From an uncultured Aquimonas sp. (lineage in GTDB: Bacteria; Pseudomonadota; Gammaproteobacteria; Xanthomonadales; Xanthomonadaceae): a DNA stretch of 64,000 bases. Shown here piece by piece: positions 35,087-43,935 of the stretch. Each line of letters opens with the position of its first letter. Position 1 is the stretch's first letter. The notes below the pieces were generated by a model. The model ran no database searches, was not told the DNA's origin, and saw only the letters and a program-made list of their open reading frames with translations. The position numbers and the translations under genes are program-made. The stretch spans positions 9,252 through 73,251 of the forward strand of contig NZ_CALART010000077.1 of the NCBI RefSeq assembly GCF_937888285.1, given 5' to 3'.

Positions 35087-36282
35087 GCAAGCTCCGCGAA
35101 GAAAGCCTGGATGCGCTTCAGACCCTCGGTGAGCTGCTCATCCGGGCAGGTGTAGGAAATGCGCAGCGCACGTGGCTCGCCGAAGGCCGAGCCCGGCACG
35201 CAGGCCACGCCCTTGGCTTCGAGCAGGGCCGCGCAGAAATCCACGTCGCTGGCGATCACGCGATCGCCGTGCCGGCGGCCGAAGGCGCAGGCGATGTCGG
35301 GGAAGACGTAGAAGGCGCCCTCCGGCTTCGGGCATACCACGCCAGGGATCTGCGCCAGCGCCGCCAGCACCTGGTCGCGCTTGGCCTCGAACTCGCGCAC
35401 CTTGGCAGCCGGCACGTCTTGCGGCCCCGACAGTGCCGCGATGGCGGCGGCGATCACCACCTCGGGCACGTTGGTGATGTGGTTGGAGTTGAGCGTGGTC
35501 AGCGCCTGCGCCACCGACTCCGGCCCGGCCATGAAGCCCACGCGCCAGCCCGGCATGCCATAGGTCTTGGACAGCGAGTCGACGAAGATCACGCGGTCCG
35601 CCAGCTCCGGGCGGAAGTGCAGCACGTTGTGGTAGCTCTGACCGCTGAACACCATGCGGTGGTAGATGTCGTCGCAGATCATCCAGACGTCGGGATGCCG
35701 CGCCACCACGTCGGCGATGGCGGCGATCTCTTCGCCGCTGTAGACCATGCCGGTCGGGTTGGACGGATTGTTGAACAGGAACACCTTGGGCCCGCGCGCG
35801 AGCGCGGCATCCAGCTGCTCCGGCGTCAGCTTGTAGTTCTGGCTGGCCGGACACGGCAGCGCGGTAGCGCGTGCGCCGACGATCTCGGCGATGTCGGCGT
35901 AGGTCGTCCAGTAGGGCGAGGGGAAGACGATCTCGTCGCCTGGATCGAGCAGGGCTTCGGCCAGGTTGTAGAGGATGTGCTTGGCACCAATGCCGGTGGC
36001 GCAGTGCTTGCGCTGGTAGCCGGTCAGACCGGCTGCGCCGATGTGCTTCAGGAAGGCATCGAGCAGCGCATCCGGGCCGCGGTTGCTGCCGTACTGGCCG
36101 CTGTCGTGCTCCAGCGCCTCGCGCGCGGCGGCATACACATGCGGACCGGGCAGGAAATTCGGCACGCCGATCGAGAAGCTGATGACCTCGCGGCCGGCGG
36201 CCTTCATCTGCCGGGTCTTCTCGACGATCTGCATGATCGCGCTGGGCTTCGCGCGCCCCATGCGCTGGGCAAGCTTGGGCAT
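35083..36282 (-). CDS. Class I pyridoxal-phosphate aminotransferase (aspartate type)
   Basis: 399 residues of the AspC/AspB Ib group. Seen are SIGVPNFLPGPHV near the N-terminus, the cofactor-contacting FPSPYWTTYADI and NNPSNPTGMVYS, DDIYHRMVF, the PLP lysine in DSLSKTYGMPGWRVG and a C-terminal Arg in ALRISYTCPDE that binds the substrate carboxylate. ATG 36282 (MPKLAQRMGRAKPSAIMQIVEKTRQ) has GAGGGTG upstream. Aspartate, aromatic amino acids or glutamate-prephenate are possible substrates; the exact one cannot be assigned. Confidence 0.9.
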   Translation of the reverse strand: MPKLAQRMGRAKPSAIMQIVEKTRQMKAAGREVISFSIGVPNFLPGPHVYAAAREALEHDSGQYGSNRGPDALLDAFLKHIGAAGLTGYQRKHCATGIGAKHILYNLAEALLDPGDEIVFPSPYWTTYADIAEIVGARATALPCPASQNYKLTPEQLDAALARGPKVFLFNNPSNPTGMVYSGEEIAAIADVVARHPDVWMICDDIYHRMVFSGQSYHNVLHFRPELADRVIFVDSLSKTYGMPGWRVGFMAGPESVAQALTTLNSNHITNVPEVVIAAAIAALSGPQDVPAAKVREFEAKRDQVLAALAQIPGVVCPKPEGAFYVFPDIACAFGRRHGDRVIASDVDFCAALLEAKGVACVPGSAFGEPRALRISYTCPDEQLTEGLKRIQAFFAELA

Positions 36283-36476
36283 GTGCACCCTCGTGTGGTG
36301 GGCCAACCCGGCGACGTGCGCGGCTTCTCCCGAAGCGGCGCAGGCGCGGGCAGAAAACCGCCGAAGTCTAGCATGCGGGACCCGCCTGACCGAGCCGGGC
36401 GAATGCGGCCATGGTCGACACCCGCAGCGTTTCCATGGCCTGCAGCTGCGCGCTTTCGGGCTCCAGCCCCCTCCCC

Positions 36477-36482
36477 TACAAT
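36477..36482 (+). promoter_or_regulatory. Candidate -10 of valS
   Basis: TACAAT matches 5 of 6 of the sigma-70 -10, 73 bases ahead of the valS start; the -35 (TTTCGG near 36454) is weak. Tentative. Confidence 0.4.
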
Positions 36483-36554
36483 TGGCGCCCCCCTTACCAC
36501 CCCGGAGCGGGCGCCGCGCGCAGGCTTGCGCTGCCGGCCCCATCGAACGCGCGC

Positions 36555-39380
36555 ATGGACAAGAGCTTCAACCCGCAGGATTTCGAGTCGAGCTGGTACG
36601 CACGCTGGGAACAGAGCGGCTGCTTCAAGCCGACCGGCACCGGCCCCGCCTACAGCATCCTGCTGCCGCCGCCGAACGTCACCGGCACCCTGCACATGGG
36701 CCATGCGTTCCAGCACACCCTGATGGACACGCTGGTGCGCTACCACCGCATGCGCGGCTACGACACCCTGTGGCAGATGGGCACCGACCATGCCGGCATC
36801 GCCACCGAGATGGTGGTGAGCCGCAACCTCGCGCTCGAGGGCAAGGGCGAAACCCGCGACAGCCTGGGCCGCGACGGCTTCATCGAGCGCGTCTGGGCCT
36901 GGAAGCAGGAATCCGGCGACACCATCGAGCGGCAGATGCGGCGCATGGGCACCTCCGGCGACTGGTCGCGCAGCGTGTTCACGATGGACCCGATGCCGTC
37001 CGAGGCCGTTATCGAGTGCTTCGTGAAGCTCTACGAGCAGGGCCTGATCTACCGCGGCAAGAAGCTGGTCAACTGGGACCCGGTGCTGAAGACCGCGATC
37101 TCCGACCTCGAAGTGGTCAGCGAGGAAGAGGAAGGGCGGCTGTGGTCGATCCGCTACCCGCTGGCGGACGGCGTGAGCTACGAGCACGTCGAGGTCGATG
37201 CCGAGGGCGTCGAGACCCTGCGAGAAACCCGCGACTACCTTGTGGTGGCGACCACCCGCCCCGAGACCATGCTCGGCGACACCGCGGTGATGGTGCACCC
37301 GGAAGACGCGCGCTACGCCAGCCTGATCGGCAAGACCGTGCGCCTGCCGCTGTCGAACCGCGAGATCCCGATCATCGCGGATGCCTACGTCGACAAGGCC
37401 TTTGGCACCGGCTGCGTCAAGGTCACGCCGGCGCATGATTTCAATGACCATGCGGTCGGCCAGCGGCACGGCCTGCCGATGATCAACATCCTCACTGATG
37501 AGGCCGCGATCAACGACAACGGGCCGGAGAAGTACCGTGGCCTCGACCGCTTCGCCGCACGCAAGGTGGTGCTTGCCGACCTCGAAGCCGAAGGCTGGCT
37601 GCTGGAGGAGAAGAAGCACAAGCTGATGGTGCCCAGAGGCGACCGCACCGGCCAGGTGATCGAGCCCTACCTGACCGACCAGTGGTTCGTGCGCATGGAC
37701 GCCATGGGCAAGCGCGGGCTGGAGCTGGTCGAGAACGGAACCATCGAGTTCGTGCCGCCGAACTGGATCAACACCTACCGTCACTGGATGGAGAATATCC
37801 AGGACTGGTGCATCAGCCGCCAGCTCTGGTGGGGCCATCGCATTCCGGCCTGGTATGACGAAGCCGGCAACATCATCGTGGCGCGCTCGGAGGAGGAGGC
37901 CTACGCCAAGGCTTCAGCCCATGGTGGGCCAGGGCCCACCCTATCCAGGGACAAGGATGTGCTGGAAACCTGGTTCAGCTCCGCGCTGTGGCCCTTCTCC
38001 ACCCAAGGCTGGCCGGATGAGGCCGCCATGGCCGAGCGCGGTTTCGATCGCTATCTGCCGTCCTCGGTGCTGGTGACCGGCTTCGACATCATCTTCTTCT
38101 GGGTCGCCCGGATGGTGATGATGACCGACCACTTCACCGGCCAGATCCCGTTCAAGCACGTCTACATCACCGGCCTGGTGCGCGATGCGCAGGGCCAGAA
38201 GATGTCGAAGTCGAAGGGCAATGTGCTCGACCCGATCGACCTGATCGACGGCATCAGCGCCGATGATCTCGTCGCCAAGCGCACCAGCGGGCTCATGAAG
38301 CCGCAGGACGCGCCGAAGATCGAGAAGGCCACGCGCAAGGAGTTCCCGGAGGGCATTCCCGCCTTCGGTGCGGATGCCTTGCGCTTCACCTTCGCCAGCC
38401 TCGCCACCCACGGCCGCGACATCAAGTTCGACCTCAATCGCTGCGAGGGCTACAAGAACTTCTGCAACAAGCTGTGGAACGCCGCGCGCTTCGTGCTGAT
38501 GAACGTTGGCGAGGCCAGCTTCGAAGGCCACCCCAATCCGCGCACCGACGCCGAGCGCTGGATCCTGGCGCGGCTCGACCGCATGGTCGCCGAGGTGCAC
38601 GCGCAGTTCGCCGGCTATCGCTTCGACCTGGCCTCGCAGGCCATGTACGAGTTCGCCTGGAACGAGTTCTGCGACTGGTTCGTCGAGCTGGCCAAGCCGG
38701 CGCTCACTGGCGAGGACGCCGACGCCGCCAGCAGCACCCGCCACACCCTGCTGCACGTGCTCGAAACCCTGCTGCGCGCCCTGCACCCGCTGATCCCGTT
38801 CGTCACCGAAGAAATCTGGCAGCACGTGGCGCCCAAGCTGGGCCGCGGCGCCGACAGCATCAGCCGAGTCAGTTACCCCGAGGCCAGCGCCGGCAGCGAC
38901 TACGCGCAGTCCGAGGCCGACATCGAGTGGCTGAAGAAGGTGGTGAGCGCGCTGCGGCAGATCCGCAGCGAGCTGCAGCTCTCGCCCGGCAAGCCGGTGC
39001 CCCTGCTGCTGGCCGGTGGCGATGCCGCGGACCGTTCGCGCTTTGAACGCTTCGGCCGGCAGATCGGCTTCCTGTGCAAGCTGGAGTCGCAGACCTGGCT
39101 GGCCAGCGAAGCGGACGCACCCGCCGCCGCACCGGCCGTGCTGGGCGAGCTGACCCTGTTGATCCCGCTCGAAGGTCTGGTCGATCTCGACGCCGAGCGC
39201 GCCCGCCTCGACAAGGAGATCAAGCGCATCCAGGGCGAGATCGCCAAGTGCGAGGGCAAGCTCGGCAACGCCAACTTCGTCGCCAATGCGCCGGCCGAGG
39301 TGGTGATGCAGGAGCGCCAGCGCATCGGCGATTTCAGCGCCCAGCTGAAGGGCCTCGCCGCCCAGCGCGCGCGGCTGTGA
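36555..39380 (+). CDS. valS: Valyl-tRNA synthetase
   Basis: Charges tRNA-Val and edits mischarged threonine. 941 residues. Class I signatures are HMGH (residues 47-50) and KMSKS (from residue 549). The CP1 editing domain lies between them, and an anticodon-binding domain and the C-terminal coiled coil (LDAERARLDKEIKRIQGEIAKCEGKLGNANFV) complete it. ATG 36555 begins MDKSFNPQDFESSWY. Residues 456-463 (HGGPGPTL) are the in-frame translation of a dispersed palindromic repeat at 37920-37944, placed just before the conserved DVLETWFSSALWP motif. All key motifs remain, so the enzyme should work. Confidence 0.96.
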   Translation: MDKSFNPQDFESSWYARWEQSGCFKPTGTGPAYSILLPPPNVTGTLHMGHAFQHTLMDTLVRYHRMRGYDTLWQMGTDHAGIATEMVVSRNLALEGKGETRDSLGRDGFIERVWAWKQESGDTIERQMRRMGTSGDWSRSVFTMDPMPSEAVIECFVKLYEQGLIYRGKKLVNWDPVLKTAISDLEVVSEEEEGRLWSIRYPLADGVSYEHVEVDAEGVETLRETRDYLVVATTRPETMLGDTAVMVHPEDARYASLIGKTVRLPLSNREIPIIADAYVDKAFGTGCVKVTPAHDFNDHAVGQRHGLPMINILTDEAAINDNGPEKYRGLDRFAARKVVLADLEAEGWLLEEKKHKLMVPRGDRTGQVIEPYLTDQWFVRMDAMGKRGLELVENGTIEFVPPNWINTYRHWMENIQDWCISRQLWWGHRIPAWYDEAGNIIVARSEEEAYAKASAHGGPGPTLSRDKDVLETWFSSALWPFSTQGWPDEAAMAERGFDRYLPSSVLVTGFDIIFFWVARMVMMTDHFTGQIPFKHVYITGLVRDAQGQKMSKSKGNVLDPIDLIDGISADDLVAKRTSGLMKPQDAPKIEKATRKEFPEGIPAFGADALRFTFASLATHGRDIKFDLNRCEGYKNFCNKLWNAARFVLMNVGEASFEGHPNPRTDAERWILARLDRMVAEVHAQFAGYRFDLASQAMYEFAWNEFCDWFVELAKPALTGEDADAASSTRHTLLHVLETLLRALHPLIPFVTEEIWQHVAPKLGRGADSISRVSYPEASAGSDYAQSEADIEWLKKVVSALRQIRSELQLSPGKPVPLLLAGGDAADRSRFERFGRQIGFLCKLESQTWLASEADAPAAAPAVLGELTLLIPLEGLVDLDAERARLDKEIKRIQGEIAKCEGKLGNANFVANAPAEVVMQERQRIGDFSAQLKGLAAQRARL
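37920..37944. repeat. GGTGGGCC palindrome inside valS
   Basis: Core GGTGGGCCAGGGCCCACC with CAT before and CTAT after, the same sequence as the intergenic copies at 47249 and 50694. It adds about eight codons in frame. It is the only copy found within a recognised conserved gene. Confidence 0.9.
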
Positions 39381-39462
39381 TGTCGAGCTGACCGAACAGC
39401 GCGGGCGCCGGAGGGCGCTCGCGCGGTCAGGGCCTTCGGTCCACGTCGGTTTCCGCGCCCGC

Positions 39463-40632
39463 CTACGCAGCGGCGCCCGTCCCCAGCCCATCCACCACCC
39501 TGTTGCGGCCCTGCGCCTTGGCCGCGTACAGGTGCCGGTCGGCCGCCTCCATCAGCAGCTCGGGCGTGCCTTCGCCCGCCAATGAAGCCACCACGCCGAT
39601 CGAGACGCTGATCGGGTGGTGCTCGCCCTCGATCAGCACCGGCGCCTCGGCGATCCGCCGGCGGATGCGCTCGGCAACCTCGCGCGCGGCATCGCCCTCG
39701 CAGCCCGGCAGCAGCACGCCGAACTCCTCGCCGCCCAGGCGGGCGAGGCTGTCCTCGGGGCGCAGCGCCGCGTTGATGCGGCGGCAGACCTCGACCAAGA
39801 CCAGATCACCGCCCGCGTGACCGGCTGCGTCATTGATGCGCTTGAAATGGTCGACGTCGAGCATCAGCAGCGCCAGTGGGCTGTGATGGCGGCGCGCGCC
39901 GGCCAGCGCGCGGTGCACGGCTTCCAGAAAGGCGCGGCGGTTCGGCACCCCGGTGAGCCCGTCGCTGAGGCTGCTGGTCAGCAGGCGCTGACCCAGTCGC
40001 TCACCGCAGGCGAGCACGAAGGCGAAGGAGCCGAGCACCGGCCCGATCGAACTGAGCACGAACAGCCAGGCCCGCGGTGCGCTGGTGAATCCCGCGGGTG
40101 CGCCGGAGCGCAGGCCCGAGAACAGCAGGCCGAGCCGCACCAGCGCGACGACGGCGAGCAGCGACAGCACCGCCACCAGCAGCCAACGTCCGACCGAGCG
40201 CGGCGGCGTGTCGATCTGCAGCGCCTGCCACGCACCGCCGAGATACAGCCCGGCGAACAGGGTCGACATCAGCAGCACGCTGAGCGGATAGGCCTCGACC
40301 TGCAGCAGTCCCAGCCCGGCCAGGCCGATCAACACATAGGGCCAGCGCAGGCGGCGGCTCTCACCACGATACAGACGCAGCGCATGCAGCCACTCGGCGA
40401 TGCCCAGCCCGGCCAGCGCCGTCAGCACGGCGGTGAGGGCGTGCGGCTCCCAGCCGACAAAGAACAGAACGTCGCTGGCAACGATCAGGGCGGTACCCAG
40501 CAACCAGGCCCGCTGGCTGGCGCCGAACTCGCTGGCCAGGCGCAGCAGGGCTGGCGTGAGACAGGCCAGGCTGAACAGGCTGGCGACAACCATGGCCAGC
40601 GAGAGCGACTGCAGATGGTAGTGCGCGTCCAT
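39463..40632 (-). CDS. Membrane diguanylate cyclase (GGDEF)
   Basis: Makes cyclic di-GMP. 389 residues. About six or seven membrane helices fill residues 10-215 with no recognised sensory domain. The GGDEF domain follows (about 225-385; SLSDGLTGVPNRRAFLEAV, MLDVDHFKRINDAAGH, RLGGEEFGVLLPG). The active site is GGEEF, fully competent. An inhibitory I-site RPED sits five residues before it, so product feedback is expected. ATG 40632 is supported by GGAG upstream. No paired phosphodiesterase is near. Confidence 0.93.
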   Translation of the reverse strand: MDAHYHLQSLSLAMVVASLFSLACLTPALLRLASEFGASQRAWLLGTALIVASDVLFFVGWEPHALTAVLTALAGLGIAEWLHALRLYRGESRRLRWPYVLIGLAGLGLLQVEAYPLSVLLMSTLFAGLYLGGAWQALQIDTPPRSVGRWLLVAVLSLLAVVALVRLGLLFSGLRSGAPAGFTSAPRAWLFVLSSIGPVLGSFAFVLACGERLGQRLLTSSLSDGLTGVPNRRAFLEAVHRALAGARRHHSPLALLMLDVDHFKRINDAAGHAGGDLVLVEVCRRINAALRPEDSLARLGGEEFGVLLPGCEGDAAREVAERIRRRIAEAPVLIEGEHHPISVSIGVVASLAGEGTPELLMEAADRHLYAAKAQGRNRVVDGLGTGAAA

Positions 40633-40723
40633 GGCGAGCTCCGGAGCGGGTGATTGCCACGCCTCCCACTGCAGAAGCAACTTGCGTGCCCACCGCGACG
40701 GACACGCCATGATCAGCGTGCGA

Positions 40724-41398
40724 TCAATCCGGCGGAGCGCGCATCAGCACCACGTTCGCCACCGGGCTTTCGAACGCGAGACCCAGCCACTCGGCGATCC
40801 AGCGCAGGCTGTGCTCGCGGTAGAAGCTGACGTGGGTCGGATCGTGCACGTAGCGCCATTGTTCAAACGGATGGCCATCGCGCCGCCACTGCGTCATCAG
40901 CGCCAGCCAGCCGCCGGGGGCAAGCAGGGCGCGCAGGCGCAGAAACTCCGCGTGCGGATAGGTGAAGTGCTCGGCCACTTCGGTGCAGGTGACGAAGTCG
41001 TAGCGCTGCTGCAGAAGGGCCACGTCCCTGGCGAACTCGGGGTCATAGCCGCGGCAGTCGAAGCCGCGCTCGCGCAGCATCGCCACCAGCGCCGGGCCGG
41101 GCCCGCAGCCGTAGTCGAGGCCGCGCGCCGCGGGCGCAAGGCGCTCGCACAGCGGCGCCGCCAGACGATCCAGGAAGCCGCGATAGCCGGGATCACCGGG
41201 CAGGTTCTGGTGCAACGCGTATTCGGCACGTGCGGCGGATGGCGTCGGCCAGTCCGCTGGCCGCATGAAGGAGAGGCCGCAGCGCACGCACTCTGCATAC
41301 GCGCGACCGCGGACAGGCGGCAGCGCCGCCAGCGCATGCGACAGACACAGGGGGCAGGTCGCGTTTGGCCAGGCAGCCGATGGGCCGGACACGCTCAT
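40724..41398 (-). CDS. Class I SAM methyltransferase with N-terminal zinc ribbon
   Basis: 224 residues. An N-terminal Cys-x2-Cys ... Cys-x2-Cys ribbon (CPLC, CVRC) precedes a Rossmann domain with LDYGCGPGPALVAMLRERGF (SAM motif I), the acidic YDPEF and the post-motif LLAPGGWLALMTQ. This architecture is common in uncharacterised methyltransferases acting on small molecules or surface sugars. It begins at 41398, overlapping the upstream gene stop as ATGA, so the two are coupled. Substrate unknown. Confidence 0.85.
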   Translation of the reverse strand: MSVSGPSAAWPNATCPLCLSHALAALPPVRGRAYAECVRCGLSFMRPADWPTPSAARAEYALHQNLPGDPGYRGFLDRLAAPLCERLAPAARGLDYGCGPGPALVAMLRERGFDCRGYDPEFARDVALLQQRYDFVTCTEVAEHFTYPHAEFLRLRALLAPGGWLALMTQWRRDGHPFEQWRYVHDPTHVSFYREHSLRWIAEWLGLAFESPVANVVLMRAPPD

Positions 41399-43764
41399 CC
41401 GCCCGCGCGCGCGGCGCGCTGTGCCAAGGCTCGCCAGTCATGGGCGCCGGCCTGCTCAGCGGGAACCCGCAGGCCGCCAGCCTCCACCAGCGCGACCCGC
41501 GCGTAGCGGGCGAGCAACGAATCCAGAGGAATCACGCCGCTGCGCCGCGGCGTGCCGGCGGTCCACCATGGATGCTCGCACCACTCGTAGCGCGCCACAC
41601 CCGCGTGGAAGCCGAGAAAAAAGGGCATTCCGGGCAGCGCGCTGGGGCCCTGATCGTCGGGATGCGGACGATGCAGGATCGAGTTCTCCGAATCGATCAG
41701 CCAAGGGGTCCAGGTCGGCCGACTGGCGTCGGGCGCATGCACCAGCAGCAGCCAGCGGCCGTCGGCGGACCACACCATGGCCGGGCTCAATCCAGCACAG
41801 CCGAGCCCACCGCGGGTGCAGGCGACTGCACCGAAGCGCGCATCCTGGGGACGCACGCCGGCATCGTCGTAGCGGCCGCGCGCGGCTTCGAGATAGGCCC
41901 AGTTGTCCATCGGCCCCGGGTACAGCAGATCGAATGCCGCCAGCGGTGAAGGCGACACACGCACCCGCACGTGCCGCGGCACCGGTCCGAGCAGCCGCTG
42001 ACCGTCCGCACCGACTTCATAGCGGTCACAGCCGAAACGGAGCCAGCTGTTGCGGCGCGGCTGCAGGAAGGCGGGACCCTGCGCAGCAGCGGGTACCGCC
42101 TGCTGCAGCGGGCCTCCGGGCGTTCGCACCCGGCCCAGCACGCGACGCACCTGCAGCCTGCCCTCGCGCATCGCAATGGGCCGCAGGTCGAAGCCGCGCG
42201 CGGAGCCGGCGAGCACCATGCGGCTGGAGGTATCGACCACGATGCAGGTGTCCGGTACTGCGCCTCCGGCAGCGGCGGCCTGCAGCACGAGATGGCGGCC
42301 GTCGTCGGACCACAGATGGACCAGGGCCAGCGGACTGAAGGGCAGCAACTCGCCGTCCAGGCGACAGCGCCAGCAGCGCTCGGCCTGGCGCTGGAACACG
42401 GCGACATGGCCGCCCGGGCCCAGACTCTCGACCTCAGCGCGACTTTCGCTGTCGGTGAGATCGTCCAGCGGCAGCCACAGGAGGGACTCGCCGGGCACCA
42501 CAGCATCGACGCAGCTGACCGCGCCGTCCGGTAGCGCTTCCGCCCAGACCACGCTGCCGCCGAAGCGCTGCCCGAGTTCGCCGCTGGCCGCGTCCCAGTG
42601 CTGCGGATAGTTCGCCGCAGGATGCGCCTGCTTCAGCTCGATGCCGATGCGCTGCAGGTCCAATACGCGCACGCGTCCAAGGGTCAGCGCGGGATGGCCA
42701 TGCGGCGCATCCCAACGCAGCGGCACGCGCCGCGGCGCAAGGCCGTCCTCGTGCAGCCACGCGCCGCCGCCGTCATCCGGCACCAGCAGCAGGGCGCCCC
42801 CGTCGGCGCGCCAGACGGCCGAGTCGGGTCCGGCCACGGTGAACGGCAGGCGGTCGCGGTCGAGACGGACCTCATAGCGTGGCGACAGCGCATACGCCGC
42901 CGGATTCAGCGCTTCCGCCACGCGCGCAGAATCGCGCTGGGCGATAAAGGCCAGACGCGGCCGGCCGAGAGGGTCGGGAATCTCGATGCGCTCCGGCCCC
43001 GCCCGCTGGCAGTCGTCTTCGCTGAGCCACAGCCCGAACCTCAGCAGCAGGGGCTCGTCCACATCGGCCAGGCTTCGCCAGTGCTCGATCGCCTTGGGCC
43101 AGCGCTCACTCGCCTCGACGGTGGACCACAGCTCGGCGCCGTCCTGCCAGACATAGCGCCTTGAGGCCTGTCGATCCAGCGCCACCACGCCGCCGTTGCG
43201 CAGGCTGCGGGCCACCAGCCAGCGACCGTCACGCGAAACGTGCAGGCTGCGGTCCCGACCTTCGAGCACGTGGCCGTCCTCGAACACCCAGGTGCAGCCC
43301 TGCGGCTGCGAGGAACGCGGCTTGGCGCCGGGCACCATGCGGAAGCGCAGGCCGCTGCCGGGCAGACGTGACCACACGTGGCCACCGGGGCCGCTCAGCG
43401 CATGCTCGCTGGTGAAGGGATAGCGCGCCGCCAGCTCTGGCGCGGGCCGCAGCATCCAGCCGAACACGCGGCTGTGCAGGACGAAGCCGAGCAGTGCGGC
43501 GCACAGGCCCAGCACCACGGCCAGCCAGAGCCCGAGGATCGGCAGGGCCCAGGCCGTCAGGCTCGCGGCCAGGGCGAGCGGCATCAGTCCAGACAGTGCC
43601 CGCGGAAAATGCGGCGCGCGTCGATGGCCGCGCCGCTCGATTGCGAAACTCAGCGCGAAGGCCCCCAGGGCGCCCAGCCAGATCAATGCCACCAGCCAGG
43701 GCGGCAGGAAGGCCACGCCCACGCACAGCAGCACGGCCAACAGCGTTTCCAGCAGTGCAGGCAT
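41395..43764 (-). CDS. Large membrane-anchored protein of unknown function
   Basis: 789 residues, not recognised. The first about 105 residues hold several membrane helices (LETLLAVLLCVGVAFLPPWLVALIWLGALGAFALSF; LMPLALAASLTAWALPILGLWLAVVLGLCAALLGFVL). The rest is a soluble region rich in Trp and in repeated stretches such as LHVSRDGRWLVARSL, HLWSDDGRHLVLQAA and MVWSADGRWLLLVHA. That S-x-DGR-x-L pattern is typical of beta-propeller blades, so a propeller-like domain is inferred. Coupled (ATGA) to the methyltransferase downstream. No enzymatic motif was seen. Confidence 0.75.
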   Translation of the reverse strand: MPALLETLLAVLLCVGVAFLPPWLVALIWLGALGAFALSFAIERRGHRRAPHFPRALSGLMPLALAASLTAWALPILGLWLAVVLGLCAALLGFVLHSRVFGWMLRPAPELAARYPFTSEHALSGPGGHVWSRLPGSGLRFRMVPGAKPRSSQPQGCTWVFEDGHVLEGRDRSLHVSRDGRWLVARSLRNGGVVALDRQASRRYVWQDGAELWSTVEASERWPKAIEHWRSLADVDEPLLLRFGLWLSEDDCQRAGPERIEIPDPLGRPRLAFIAQRDSARVAEALNPAAYALSPRYEVRLDRDRLPFTVAGPDSAVWRADGGALLLVPDDGGGAWLHEDGLAPRRVPLRWDAPHGHPALTLGRVRVLDLQRIGIELKQAHPAANYPQHWDAASGELGQRFGGSVVWAEALPDGAVSCVDAVVPGESLLWLPLDDLTDSESRAEVESLGPGGHVAVFQRQAERCWRCRLDGELLPFSPLALVHLWSDDGRHLVLQAAAAGGAVPDTCIVVDTSSRMVLAGSARGFDLRPIAMREGRLQVRRVLGRVRTPGGPLQQAVPAAAQGPAFLQPRRNSWLRFGCDRYEVGADGQRLLGPVPRHVRVRVSPSPLAAFDLLYPGPMDNWAYLEAARGRYDDAGVRPQDARFGAVACTRGGLGCAGLSPAMVWSADGRWLLLVHAPDASRPTWTPWLIDSENSILHRPHPDDQGPSALPGMPFFLGFHAGVARYEWCEHPWWTAGTPRRSGVIPLDSLLARYARVALVEAGGLRVPAEQAGAHDWRALAQRAARAGG

Positions 43765-43935
43765 GCCGACGTGCGTGGGGAGGAGAGAGGCCGCGAGTGT
43801 ACCTAGGCGCCGCGAAAAAGTGTGATGCAGTGCTCATCGAGAACACTACATCCGCCTGCGCTGACGGAGCCGCGTCGACCGCCACCGGAGCAACGCTTGC
43901 CGCGGGCTACACGCGCGCTGCCGCAGGCTTCACGC

